A stretch of DNA of 15,476 nucleotides from XYA12-FULL-58-9 sp001798605 (GTDB lineage Bacteria; Myxococcota; XYA12-FULL-58-9): NCBI GenBank assembly GCA_036736205.1, contig DAINMX010000150.1:1-15476 (forward strand). Direction: 5' to 3'. A model generated the notes under the pieces. It saw only the letters and a program-made list of their open reading frames with translations. It did not search any database and had not been told where the DNA came from. Every line of letters begins with the position of its first letter. The stretch's first letter is position 1. This document shows positions 6,781 through 13,848 of this stretch, piece after piece. Position numbers and translations under genes: made by a program.

Positions 6781-7971
6781 ATGACCAACAAGGAAAGTGT
6801 TCCCCTTCTCGACCCACGACGTGCAAATGGCAAGCTTCAGGCTGAGCTCAGGGCGGCCTTCCAGCGGGTGCTTGAGGGTGGGCAGTTCATCCTCGGCAAC
6901 GAGGTCGAAACATTTGAGCGCGAGTGTGCCAGATATCTTGGGGTCGAGCACGCCATCGGTGTCTCATCGGGGACTGACGCTCTGTTGGTCGCCATGATGG
7001 CTTTGGGTATTGGCCGTGGGGACGAGGTCATTTGCCCGACCTTCACCTTTTTTGCCACGGCCGGAACCATATGGCGCACGGGGGCAACGCCGGTTTTCGT
7101 TGATAGTCGGCCGCGATGTTTCAACTGTGATCCCAAAGATGTTGAGCGCAAGCTCACTTCGAGAACACGGGCCATTATTCCCGTGCATCTTTTCGGCCAG
7201 TGCGCAGAGATGAATGCGATCAACGATATCGCTCGGGCCAAGGGTGTGCCGGTCATCGAGGATGCGGCACAGGCGATTGGCGCTGAGTATCAGGGTCGAA
7301 AAGCGGGGGGGTTGGGCACATTAGGATGTTTCTCCTTCTTTCCTTCCAAGAACCTGGGTGGGTTCGGCGACGCTGGCCTGGTCACCACCCATGACGGCGA
7401 GTTGGCAAAGCGGGTACGGGCGCTGCGGGTCCATGGTGGCCAGCAGATGTACGAGCACCCTGAGGTCGGGGGAAATTTCCGCATCGATGCGATGCAGGCT
7501 GCCCTCCTCGGAGTCAAGCTTCCGCATGTTGAGGGCTATGCTCGTGCCCGTCAGGCCAACGCTGCCCGTTACAACGAGTTGTTCATCGCGGCGGGAGTCG
7601 CCAAAGTTGCATGCGATGGCGAGCCTTGCGCTGCCAATTGTGCTGATGGCACCCAAAAGCCCGCAAGTGCGCCGTTGTCATTGCCGGCAGTGTGTCAGAG
7701 CAATCACGTCTTCAATCAGTATGTCGTGCGCGTGCATGGTGCAGGTCGTCGGGATGAGCTTCTCAACGTTTTGCGCAAACAGAACATCGGCTGCGCCGTT
7801 TATTATCCAAAACCACTGCACCAACAGCCCTGCTTCGCGTCACTGACCTCTGGTGCCTTCCCTGTGGCTGAGCTTCTCGCAGAGGAGTGTCTCGCTCTGC
7901 CGATTTTCGGTGAGCTCACAAGCGACGAGTTGCAGCGGGTCGTTGATTGCATCACAGGTTTTTTCGCTTGA
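6781..7971 (+). CDS. DegT/DnrJ/EryC1/StrS-family sugar aminotransferase
   Basis: This 396-residue PLP enzyme transfers an amino group, usually from glutamate, to a keto-sugar nucleotide in surface polysaccharide synthesis. Signatures in order are GQFILGNEVETFE (35-47), SSGTDAL (62-68), the cofactor-ring residue Asp161 in VIEDAAQAIGA, and Lys190 in FFPSKNLGGFGDAG, which forms the Schiff base. The sequence is closest in style to WbpE- or WecE/FdtB-type members, but the exact substrate cannot be read. Residues 276-306 form an unusual segment with four cysteines (278, 283, 287, 305). The start has AGAGGA 6 nt upstream. It leads a plus-strand run with RfbD and RfbC, suggesting an aminodeoxysugar on lipopolysaccharide, capsule or a glycoprotein. 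Confidence 0.93.
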   Translation: MTNKESVPLLDPRRANGKLQAELRAAFQRVLEGGQFILGNEVETFERECARYLGVEHAIGVSSGTDALLVAMMALGIGRGDEVICPTFTFFATAGTIWRTGATPVFVDSRPRCFNCDPKDVERKLTSRTRAIIPVHLFGQCAEMNAINDIARAKGVPVIEDAAQAIGAEYQGRKAGGLGTLGCFSFFPSKNLGGFGDAGLVTTHDGELAKRVRALRVHGGQQMYEHPEVGGNFRIDAMQAALLGVKLPHVEGYARARQANAARYNELFIAAGVAKVACDGEPCAANCADGTQKPASAPLSLPAVCQSNHVFNQYVVRVHGAGRRDELLNVLRKQNIGCAVYYPKPLHQQPCFASLTSGAFPVAELLAEECLALPIFGELTSDELQRVVDCITGFFA

Positions 7972-7981
7972 GCCGCCAAAC

Positions 7982-8012
7982 CGTTCGCAACAACCGTGCG
8001 CCGCTGCGAACG
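7982..8012. repeat. 8-bp perfect inverted repeat in the aminotransferase-rfbD gap
   Basis: CGTTCGCA (7982-7989) and TGCGAACG (8005-8012) are exact reverse complements separated by 15 bp. They lie within the 73-bp space between two co-oriented genes. No T-run follows, so it is not a typical rho-independent terminator. It could be an mRNA hairpin that adjusts relative expression, or an operator. Confidence 0.55.
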
Positions 8013-8044
8013 ATGGACGACTTGAAACGCGTGAAGAGGTGGAG

Positions 8045-8932
8045 ATGAAGAAGACCATCGCGGTTATTGGTGCTGACGGCCAACTTGGCACAGATTTGCT
8101 CGCGGCGCTGGAGGACGCATCGGACCAACTGGTGGTGCCGCTCACGATCAGCGACATGAATGTCTGCGACTTCGAACAGACGCGTTCCACTTTAATGGTG
8201 AACAGTCCCGACATTGTCATCAACACAGCCGCGTTTCACCGTGTCGATGAGTGCGAGACACGTTCGGAGGATGCATTTCTCACCAATGCTGCGGCAGTGC
8301 ACAACCTCGCGCGGGTCTGCAAAGACATGGGATCGACGTTGGTGCATTTTTCTACCGACTATGTATTCGACGGAGCGCCCGATCGCGCTTTGCCGTTTTC
8401 GGAAGATGACAGGCCCGATCCCAAAAGCGTCTATGCGATTTCCAAGCTCGCAGGGGAATATGCCGTACGGACGGCGTGGGAGCGCCACTTCGTTGTCCGA
8501 ACCTGTGGGCTTTATGGCCGTGCGGGGGCATACCAATCCAATGCAAGCCGCAGCTTTGTCGAGACGATGTTGGGACTTGCCCGAAGTGGCAAGCCCCTCA
8601 AGGTCGTCAACGACCAACGGTTGACTCCCACTGCGACGGTCGATCTCGCTGCTAAGTTGGTCGAGCTGATTGGTACTTCGGCATACGGTCTCTACCACAT
8701 CACCAATACAGGGAGCTGCACTTGGTATGAGTTTGCGGTGGAGTTGTTTCGCCTTGCCGGTGTGAAACCTGACCTGCAGGCTGTGACCAGCGCACAATGG
8801 AATTCGCCCGCCAAACGTCCGGCTTACTCGGTGTTACGGCACGATGCCCTCAGGCACGCAGGACTTGCGCCGCTGAGATCGTGGCAAGAGGCCCTCGCGA
8901 GTTATATAGAGGGGCGACAGGTAGATGTTTGA
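8045..8932 (+). CDS. rfbD: dTDP-4-dehydrorhamnose reductase
   Basis: This 295-residue short-chain-type reductase carries out the last step of dTDP-L-rhamnose synthesis, reducing dTDP-4-keto-L-rhamnose with NAD(P)H in the cytoplasm. The nucleotide-binding motif is GADGQLGTDLL at 9-19. The catalytic area shows FSTDYVFDG at 102-110 and Tyr130-x3-Lys134 in YAISKLAGEYA. Further family marks are GLYGR at 155-159 and VNDQRLTPT at 188-196. The ATG at 8045 is chosen over an upstream in-frame start inside the aminotransferase gene because AGGTGGAG directly precedes it and the protein begins right at the Rossmann strand. It is followed 33 bp later by rfbC; rfbA and rfbB are not in the window. Confidence 0.93.
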   Translation: MKKTIAVIGADGQLGTDLLAALEDASDQLVVPLTISDMNVCDFEQTRSTLMVNSPDIVINTAAFHRVDECETRSEDAFLTNAAAVHNLARVCKDMGSTLVHFSTDYVFDGAPDRALPFSEDDRPDPKSVYAISKLAGEYAVRTAWERHFVVRTCGLYGRAGAYQSNASRSFVETMLGLARSGKPLKVVNDQRLTPTATVDLAAKLVELIGTSAYGLYHITNTGSCTWYEFAVELFRLAGVKPDLQAVTSAQWNSPAKRPAYSVLRHDALRHAGLAPLRSWQEALASYIEGRQVDV

Positions 8933-8965
8933 GGCAGCCCGGCGGGTTGTGAGGAGGAGAGCTGA

Positions 8966-9505
8966 GTGACGTTTTCGTTTATTCCCACGGCGCTCGAAGG
9001 AGTGCTGATTGTCGAGCACCCGCAGTTCAGAGACGAACGGGGTTTCTTCTGTGAGACCTTTCGCGAGAAGGTCTTTTCTGAGCACGGCATTGGCCCATTT
9101 GTCCAAGAGAACCACTCTCGGTCGCGGCGGGGTGCTCTGCGCGGATTACACTGGCAGAAGGAACCAGCCGCTCTGGGCAAGCTCGTGCGCTGTGTCCGCG
9201 GACGGATATTCGATGTGGCAGTTGATGTGCGCAGTGAATCTCCGACGTTTGCCCAATGGGTGGGCATCGATCTCTGCGGCGACGACAACCGCATGTTCTG
9301 GTTACCTCCGGGTTTTGCGCATGGGTTCTGCACTCTTTCGGAAGTCGCCGACATCGTCTACCGTCAGACCGACTATTACTCGCCACAACACGAGTGCATC
9401 GTGCGCTGGAATGACCCCAAGATTTGCATAAACTGGCCTTTGGCGCAGCCGATTCTCTCCGAAAAGGACGCCCGCGCGCCATTGCTCTCCGACGGGGACC
9501 TATAG
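8966..9505 (+). CDS. rfbC: dTDP-4-dehydrorhamnose 3,5-epimerase
   Basis: This 179-residue cupin-fold enzyme epimerises dTDP-4-keto-6-deoxyglucose at C3 and C5, one step before RfbD. Signatures are FRDERGFFCETF at 21-32, ALRGLHWQ with the catalytic His62, VRGRIFDVAVDVR at 77-89, LPPGFAHGF at 113-121, and Tyr132/Tyr137/Tyr138 in the VYRQTDYYSP stretch that supplies the catalytic tyrosine. Length is normal for RmlC. The start is a GTG with a GAGGAGGAGA purine run upstream. It ends 59 bp before the convergent epimerase gene. The gene order aminotransferase-rfbD-rfbC differs from the common rfbBDAC block. Confidence 0.94.
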   Translation: MTFSFIPTALEGVLIVEHPQFRDERGFFCETFREKVFSEHGIGPFVQENHSRSRRGALRGLHWQKEPAALGKLVRCVRGRIFDVAVDVRSESPTFAQWVGIDLCGDDNRMFWLPPGFAHGFCTLSEVADIVYRQTDYYSPQHECIVRWNDPKICINWPLAQPILSEKDARAPLLSDGDL

Positions 9506-9543
9506 ATTTCGTTTTCTCGGACCGACGAAGGGGCCAGGCGGGT

Positions 9544-9573
9544 GCTAGCCGGGGCTGGCCGGAGCTAGCCGTT
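9544..9573. repeat. Three tandem 10-bp repeats between convergent genes
   Basis: GCTAGCCGGG, GCTGGCCGGA and GCTAGCCGTT follow each other directly. The block spans the stop codon of the minus-strand epimerase at 9565. GCTAGCCGG and the later CCGGAGCTAGC could also pair as an imperfect hairpin between the two convergent genes, which might act in termination, but there is no T-run on either strand. Confidence 0.55.
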
Positions 9574-10485
9574 TCTGAACCAGTCGACAGTTTTCGCCAG
9601 GCCGTCGGCGATCTTGGTCTGCGGTTGCCAGTGTAGCAGCTCCGCTGCACGTTGGTTGTGGAGCACCGAGCGGCGTTGTTCGCCTGGTTTGGCCGGCCCA
9701 TATTTGATCTCACCGGTGTAACCCGCCGCCTTTGCGATGTAAGAAGCGAGTGCATTCACGTCGGTCTCGATGCCGGTGCCAACATTGATGGGGCCGCGAA
9801 CCTCATGGTGACGCAGTGCCAATAGGAAGGCTCGTACCACGTCGCCAACAAAAACGTAGTCACGGGTTTGCCCGCCGTCGCCGTTGATGACCGGGGGCGT
9901 CCCCTGCAGCATCATTCGGCTGAAGATGGCTACCACTCCAGCCTCACCGTGCGGATCCTGCCGGGGGCCATAGATGTTGCCCAGGCGCAGCATGACCGCT
10001 CGCATCGCGCTCAGGCGCGAGAACAGGTCGAGGTAGAGCTCGCCACACCTTTTGGCGACTCCGTATGGGCTCTCCGCGCGGGTAGGGTGCTCTTCGTCGG
10101 CCGGGAATGTCTCTTGCTCCCCATAGATCGCACCACCTGTGGAAGCGAAAAATATCGCTTGGGTGCCGGCGTCGGCGGCGGCGTGGGCGACCCGGACGGT
10201 GCCCTCGACGTTGGTACGAGCATCGAACGCCGGATCTGCCACTGAACGGCGGACATCCATTTGTGCCGCCAGGTGGAAAACGGCCTCGGGGGCGAAGTCA
10301 CGGATCACCCGCTCGCATTCGGCAGTTGTGACATCGACTTCTGCGAGATCAGCCGTCTGTGGGACATTTTCCCGTTTCCCCGATGAGAGGTTGTCGACGA
10401 TCAACACCTCGGACCCCAGTTCGCAGAGGGCATCGCTCAGGTGTGAACCGATGAACCCTGCGCCGCCAGTCACTATTGCTCTCAT
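9565..10485 (-). CDS. NAD-dependent nucleotide-sugar epimerase (UDP-glucose 4-epimerase-like)
   Basis: This 306-residue extended short-chain dehydrogenase starts directly with the NAD-binding motif VTGGAGFIGSHL (residues 5-16). It also has HLAAQMDVRRSV (71-82), the catalytic FASTGGAIYG with Thr116, and Tyr141-x3-Lys145 in SPYGVAKRCGE. The stretch NGDGGQTRDYVFVGDVVRA at 201-219 is typical of GalE/WbpP-type 4-epimerases. The closest role is interconversion of UDP-hexoses or UDP-N-acetylhexosamines; the substrate cannot be fixed, and a 4,6-dehydratase is less likely. The ATG at 10485 has no clear binding site. The reading frame stays open far upstream through the antisense of the OmpA gene, but that extension is not part of this protein. 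It is divergent from ompA (99-bp gap) and convergent with rfbC. Confidence 0.9.
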   Translation of the reverse strand: MRAIVTGGAGFIGSHLSDALCELGSEVLIVDNLSSGKRENVPQTADLAEVDVTTAECERVIRDFAPEAVFHLAAQMDVRRSVADPAFDARTNVEGTVRVAHAAADAGTQAIFFASTGGAIYGEQETFPADEEHPTRAESPYGVAKRCGELYLDLFSRLSAMRAVMLRLGNIYGPRQDPHGEAGVVAIFSRMMLQGTPPVINGDGGQTRDYVFVGDVVRAFLLALRHHEVRGPINVGTGIETDVNALASYIAKAAGYTGEIKYGPAKPGEQRRSVLHNQRAAELLHWQPQTKIADGLAKTVDWFRNG

Positions 10486-10584
10486 GCGGCGATTTCTAGC
10501 GCTTCTCGTGCTGCGAGAGAAGGCTCTGGCTCCCATTTCCCTTTTGGTGCTAGGGTGTGGCCATCGCCTTATTTGGGGGTATCG
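10486..10584. promoter_or_regulatory. Divergent intergenic region between epimerase and OmpA-family genes
   Basis: This 99-bp gap must carry promoters for both flanking genes. An extended -10-like TGCTAGGGT occurs at 10548-10556 on the plus strand, but no good -35 is seen at the right distance. A small hairpin is possible at 10502-10522: CTTCTCG and CGAGAGAAG with one bulged base. GGGGG at 10575-10579 is the binding site for the ATG at 10585. Confidence 0.35.
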
Positions 10585-12906
10585 ATGCGTGTGTTGAACG
10601 TCGCCATCTCCGTTTTGTTTGTCGCCGGTACAGTGCGCGCGGCTTCTCCTGATTCCTCCGCGCCCACCGTCGACTTGCAGTTGTTTCAACCGGCTCCAGG
10701 GGCCACTGGATTCATCACCACTGAAAGCGGTGATGTGAACAGCCATCTTGGCATCAGTGCCGGGTTGAACCTCAATTACGCTCGCAACCCGTTGGCTGTG
10801 CAGATCCTGGAGGCGGACGGCGGTGAGAGAGAAGTCGGTGCCATCGTCGGTTTCCGCGTCGATGCCAATGTCATGGCCGCATTGGGTCTGTTCGACATAG
10901 GTGAGTTCGGCGTTGTCATGCCCTTGATCCTGCAAGGTGGCCAGGATGAGGAGGCATTTGGCGAAGGTGGGGCAAACATCGATCTCGGCGGCGCGTTGTC
11001 TGGTTTCACCCAGGGTGATCTGAGGTTGGTTCCCAAGGTCAGGTTCCTCAACATCGACGATGGTGTGTTTTCCGCCGCAGTGGTCGGCACGGTCATCCTT
11101 CCAACCGCGGCTCAGGCAGCCTACGCCAGCGAAAACGGCGTGGTGATCGCGCCCTCCTTGGCGCTGTCGACGCGCACCAGTTTTTTGCGGGCCGGCGTCA
11201 ATCTCGGTTACCGCATGCGTGACAAGACGCGCGTCGAGCCGGTTGAGGGCCAAGTACTGCTTACCGTCGATGATGAGGTTTTTGCCAAGGCGGCTGTCGC
11301 CTTTGACGTCAACATGGGCGAAGGCCTGCCGTTTGAGATTGTTGGCGAGCTGTTTGGCCACACCCCCGCAACCAATGCCTTTGCTTGGAATGCCGACTCG
11401 GAGTTGGCCAAGAAGAAACAGGCTGCGCGTACCTCGTTCGAGGCGGATGTCAGCATTCGCTGGGCCGCCTTCGACAATTTCGTCATCACCGCAGGTGGTG
11501 GTGCCGGCATTACGACCCAGGGTTACGGACAACCAGCGCCGCGGCTTTTTGCTGGTTTGATCTGGTACAGCGGCGAATACGGTTTGGCCGACGCCGACAA
11601 GGATGGTGTTTCCGATTCCTTTGACAAATGCCCCGACAAGCAAGAAGACCGTGACGATTTCGAAGATTCCGATGGCTGTCCGGAGCTCGACAACGACAAG
11701 GACGGTGTTGTCGACGAAGACGACCAATGTCCGAACGAACCCGAAGATAAAGACGGCCTCGCAGACACCGATGGCTGCCCCGAGACGGACGTCGACGTGG
11801 ACGGCGTACTGGATGAAGCCGATCAATGTCAGGGTGACGTCGAGGACAAGGACGGTTTCAAAGATGACGATGGTTGTGCTGATCTAGACAACGATGAAGA
11901 TGGCATCGCTGACAAGGTCGACAAGTGCCCCGATGAGGCCGAGGACGTCGATGGCTTCGAAGATGTCGATGGCTGTGCGGACCCTGACAACGATGGCGAC
12001 GGTCTCGCCGATCTCGGTGACATGTGTCCGAACTTTGCCGAAGACAAAGACAACGTCGCCGACGACGACGGTTGTCCCGAGGACAACGATGGTGATGGTA
12101 TTGCCGACGAGATCGACAAGTGCCCGAAGGAGGCAGAGATCTACAATGGCGTTGAGGATGAGGACGGCTGCCCAGAGAAGCTCAAGGTCAAGACACTGGT
12201 TGAAGTCGACCTCGACGCACAAAAGATCGTCATCAAAGACAAGGTCTTCTTCAAGTCTGGCAGTGCCAAGTTGATGAGTAAGAGCGACAAGCTGCTGGAC
12301 CAGATAGTTTCGGTCCTCAAGAATTACAAGCACATCCGCAAATTGCGCATCGAAGGTCACACGGACTCACAGGGCAATCGGCGTCGCAACATCAAGCTCA
12401 GCCAGGATAGGGCTGAGTCGGTTCGTCAGTACTTCATCGCCAATGGGGTGCAAGCAGAACGCTTGATTGCCGAGGGATTCGGCCCGGAGAAGCCCATCGC
12501 CTCGAACAACTCCAATCGGGGTCGTGAGCAAAACCGTCGTGTCGAGTTTGTCATCGTTGAGCTCAGCAGCATCGGCAAAGACGTGAGTGAAGGACAGAAG
12601 GACGTCAAAGCGGGACAGCCTCCAGCCATTGAGATGGAAGGCCTCGGTGGTGAAAGTGGTGGCGGCGTCGAGATGGAGATGAATTTCGATGTGCCGGAAA
12701 CCGATGCCGGTGCCGCAACAAAGCCACCCGCCCCGCCACCAGCGGCTTCTGACCAAGAGGACCTGTTTGGTGGGACGGATTTTGGTGGTGAGCCCGAGGC
12801 TGCGCCAGAAGCAGCGCCAGAAGTCGACAAGAAGAAGGGCAAAAAGAAGGGTAAGAAGGGCAAGAAGAAGAAGGAAGCGGACCCCGAGATTGAGTTCGAA
12901 TTCTAG
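10585..12906 (+). CDS. OmpA-family outer-membrane protein with TSP3 calcium repeats
   Basis: This 773-residue envelope protein has a clear signal peptide (MRVLNVAISVLFVAGTVRA, cleavage after residue 19). Residues 25-333 look like a beta-barrel or beta-rich domain. Residues about 334-530 hold six thrombospondin type 3-like units of 32-33 residues, each of the form DxDxDGxxDxxDxCPxxxED...DGCPE, expected to bind calcium and form disulfides. Residues about 550-660 are an OmpA C-terminal domain (FFKSGSAKL, IEGHTDSQGN, NRGREQNRRVEFVIVE) for non-covalent peptidoglycan binding. Residues 661-773 are a Gly/Glu/Ala/Pro-rich tail ending in a lysine-glycine run and EFEF. The ATG at 10585 is chosen because GGGGG lies 5 nt upstream and it starts the signal peptide. 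It likely tethers the outer membrane to the wall. The convergent PDZ gene lies 49 bp downstream. Confidence 0.93.
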   Translation: MRVLNVAISVLFVAGTVRAASPDSSAPTVDLQLFQPAPGATGFITTESGDVNSHLGISAGLNLNYARNPLAVQILEADGGEREVGAIVGFRVDANVMAALGLFDIGEFGVVMPLILQGGQDEEAFGEGGANIDLGGALSGFTQGDLRLVPKVRFLNIDDGVFSAAVVGTVILPTAAQAAYASENGVVIAPSLALSTRTSFLRAGVNLGYRMRDKTRVEPVEGQVLLTVDDEVFAKAAVAFDVNMGEGLPFEIVGELFGHTPATNAFAWNADSELAKKKQAARTSFEADVSIRWAAFDNFVITAGGGAGITTQGYGQPAPRLFAGLIWYSGEYGLADADKDGVSDSFDKCPDKQEDRDDFEDSDGCPELDNDKDGVVDEDDQCPNEPEDKDGLADTDGCPETDVDVDGVLDEADQCQGDVEDKDGFKDDDGCADLDNDEDGIADKVDKCPDEAEDVDGFEDVDGCADPDNDGDGLADLGDMCPNFAEDKDNVADDDGCPEDNDGDGIADEIDKCPKEAEIYNGVEDEDGCPEKLKVKTLVEVDLDAQKIVIKDKVFFKSGSAKLMSKSDKLLDQIVSVLKNYKHIRKLRIEGHTDSQGNRRRNIKLSQDRAESVRQYFIANGVQAERLIAEGFGPEKPIASNNSNRGREQNRRVEFVIVELSSIGKDVSEGQKDVKAGQPPAIEMEGLGGESGGGVEMEMNFDVPETDAGAATKPPAPPPAASDQEDLFGGTDFGGEPEAAPEAAPEVDKKKGKKKGKKGKKKKEADPEIEFEF
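11587..12178 (+). repeat. Six in-gene repeats of about 99 bp encoding TSP3 units
   Basis: The six acidic DGCP-type units of the OmpA-family protein repeat with a period of 96-99 bp. Copies vary in sequence, so this is an old protein repeat and not a recent DNA duplication. Aspartate-rich GAC/GAT codons leave several long open frames on the opposite strand, none of which is a credible gene. Confidence 0.8.
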
Positions 12907-12955
12907 CCTTTGTTGCCAGCTCCCGCCGTTCCCAGCTCAGACGTGCGAGAGATGG

Positions 12956-13816
12956 TCACAGACTCAGATCAACCGACACCGTGCGTTTGGTCCGAGCGGT
13001 CTTCTCAACGACTTCTAGGTTGATCTCTGCTGAGCGGCTGTTGTGTAAGGCGTCCCGCAGCTCGCGGAAGTCACCGACGGGGGTACCGTCGACCTTGACG
13101 ATGCGGTCACCTTTGTCGAGGCCAGACTTGGCTGCGGGGCTCTGGGACACAACTTCAGAGATGACGACACCGGATCGCGGTCCCATCCGCGGGAAGACCG
13201 AGACTCCCAAAGGTTGTCGTTTCGTTGTTGGATGAGAGTCGGGAGACACGGCCTGGCTCGCTGCTGCGGTGGCCTTTGCTGTCGCTGGTGAAATCATCGG
13301 TTCCGTCTTGCGCTCGTCACGCAGGGCGAAGAGCTCGTGGGTTTGGTCGTCTCCGAACAGTCCAGCGATGGTGCGAGCGTCGGAGCTCGAAACGGGGTGG
13401 CCCGTGACCTCGCGTACCCAACCGTCGGGATGGCGGCTGTTGCTACCGATGCCCCGGGGGAGATCGATTCGCATCACTTGCTGTGGCGGCACGGCAAACA
13501 ATACGACTTCTCCCTCGGACGCCCAGAAGAGCTCTTCGATGAGCCAGCTGCTATCTCGGCCGAGGAAGTCGACCACGAGCTTTTTGGAGAAGCCCAAGGT
13601 TACGCGATCGCGCGATCCGCAGACAATGAGATCGCCCTGTTCAAGGCGGTCGCCGTTGTGCAACGGTACAAAACGCAGGCGTGCCAACGCAGCCCGCGCA
13701 TCTGCTTGTATGGGCAAGGTCTCGAGCTTCTCACGGGGATCAGAAGAGCACGTCGCCGTCGCTGTGGCTGCGACGATGGCCATGGCGATGACAATTGATG
13801 GGGAACGGCTGCCCAT
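12956..13816 (-). CDS. Exported PDZ-domain protein
   Basis: This 286-residue protein has an N-terminal hydrophobic export segment (SIVIAMAIVAATATAT) ending at Cys23. A lipoprotein site is possible, but TAT before the cysteine is not a standard lipobox. Residues 24-170 are an unrecognised region. Residues 175-200 are a flexible Ala/Ser/Thr-rich linker. Residues 202-283 are a PDZ domain of the HtrA/GspC style (PLGVSVFPRMG, then SPAAKSGLDKGDRIVKVDG). There is no protease or secretion-channel domain, so it probably binds peptide C-termini or a partner in the periplasm. Its ATG lies 32 bp after the topoisomerase VI A stop with only a weak binding site, so co-transcription is possible but a functional link is not shown. 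Confidence 0.8.
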   Translation of the reverse strand: MGSRSPSIVIAMAIVAATATATCSSDPREKLETLPIQADARAALARLRFVPLHNGDRLEQGDLIVCGSRDRVTLGFSKKLVVDFLGRDSSWLIEELFWASEGEVVLFAVPPQQVMRIDLPRGIGSNSRHPDGWVREVTGHPVSSSDARTIAGLFGDDQTHELFALRDERKTEPMISPATAKATAAASQAVSPDSHPTTKRQPLGVSVFPRMGPRSGVVISEVVSQSPAAKSGLDKGDRIVKVDGTPVGDFRELRDALHNSRSAEINLEVVEKTARTKRTVSVDLSL

Positions 13817-13848
13817 GTTGGAGCTCTGTGAAAGTTTCGCCCAAGGGC

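Noticed and set aside
7853..8044. Longer RfbD frame beginning inside the aminotransferase gene
   Set aside because: It would overlap more than 100 bp of a firm gene; ATG 8045 has a strong binding site and starts at the NAD-binding strand.
9565..11826. A 753-codon open frame on the minus strand covering the epimerase and half of the OmpA-family gene
   Set aside because: Only the last 306 codons (from 10485) match a known family and begin with the Rossmann motif. The rest is the antisense of a well-supported OmpA gene and looks like low-complexity Val/Gly/Asp shadow sequence.
11829..12360. Antisense and out-of-frame reading frames across the TSP3 repeats
   Set aside because: Repeated GAC/GAT codons give Ser- or Val-rich shadows; no start context or family supports them.
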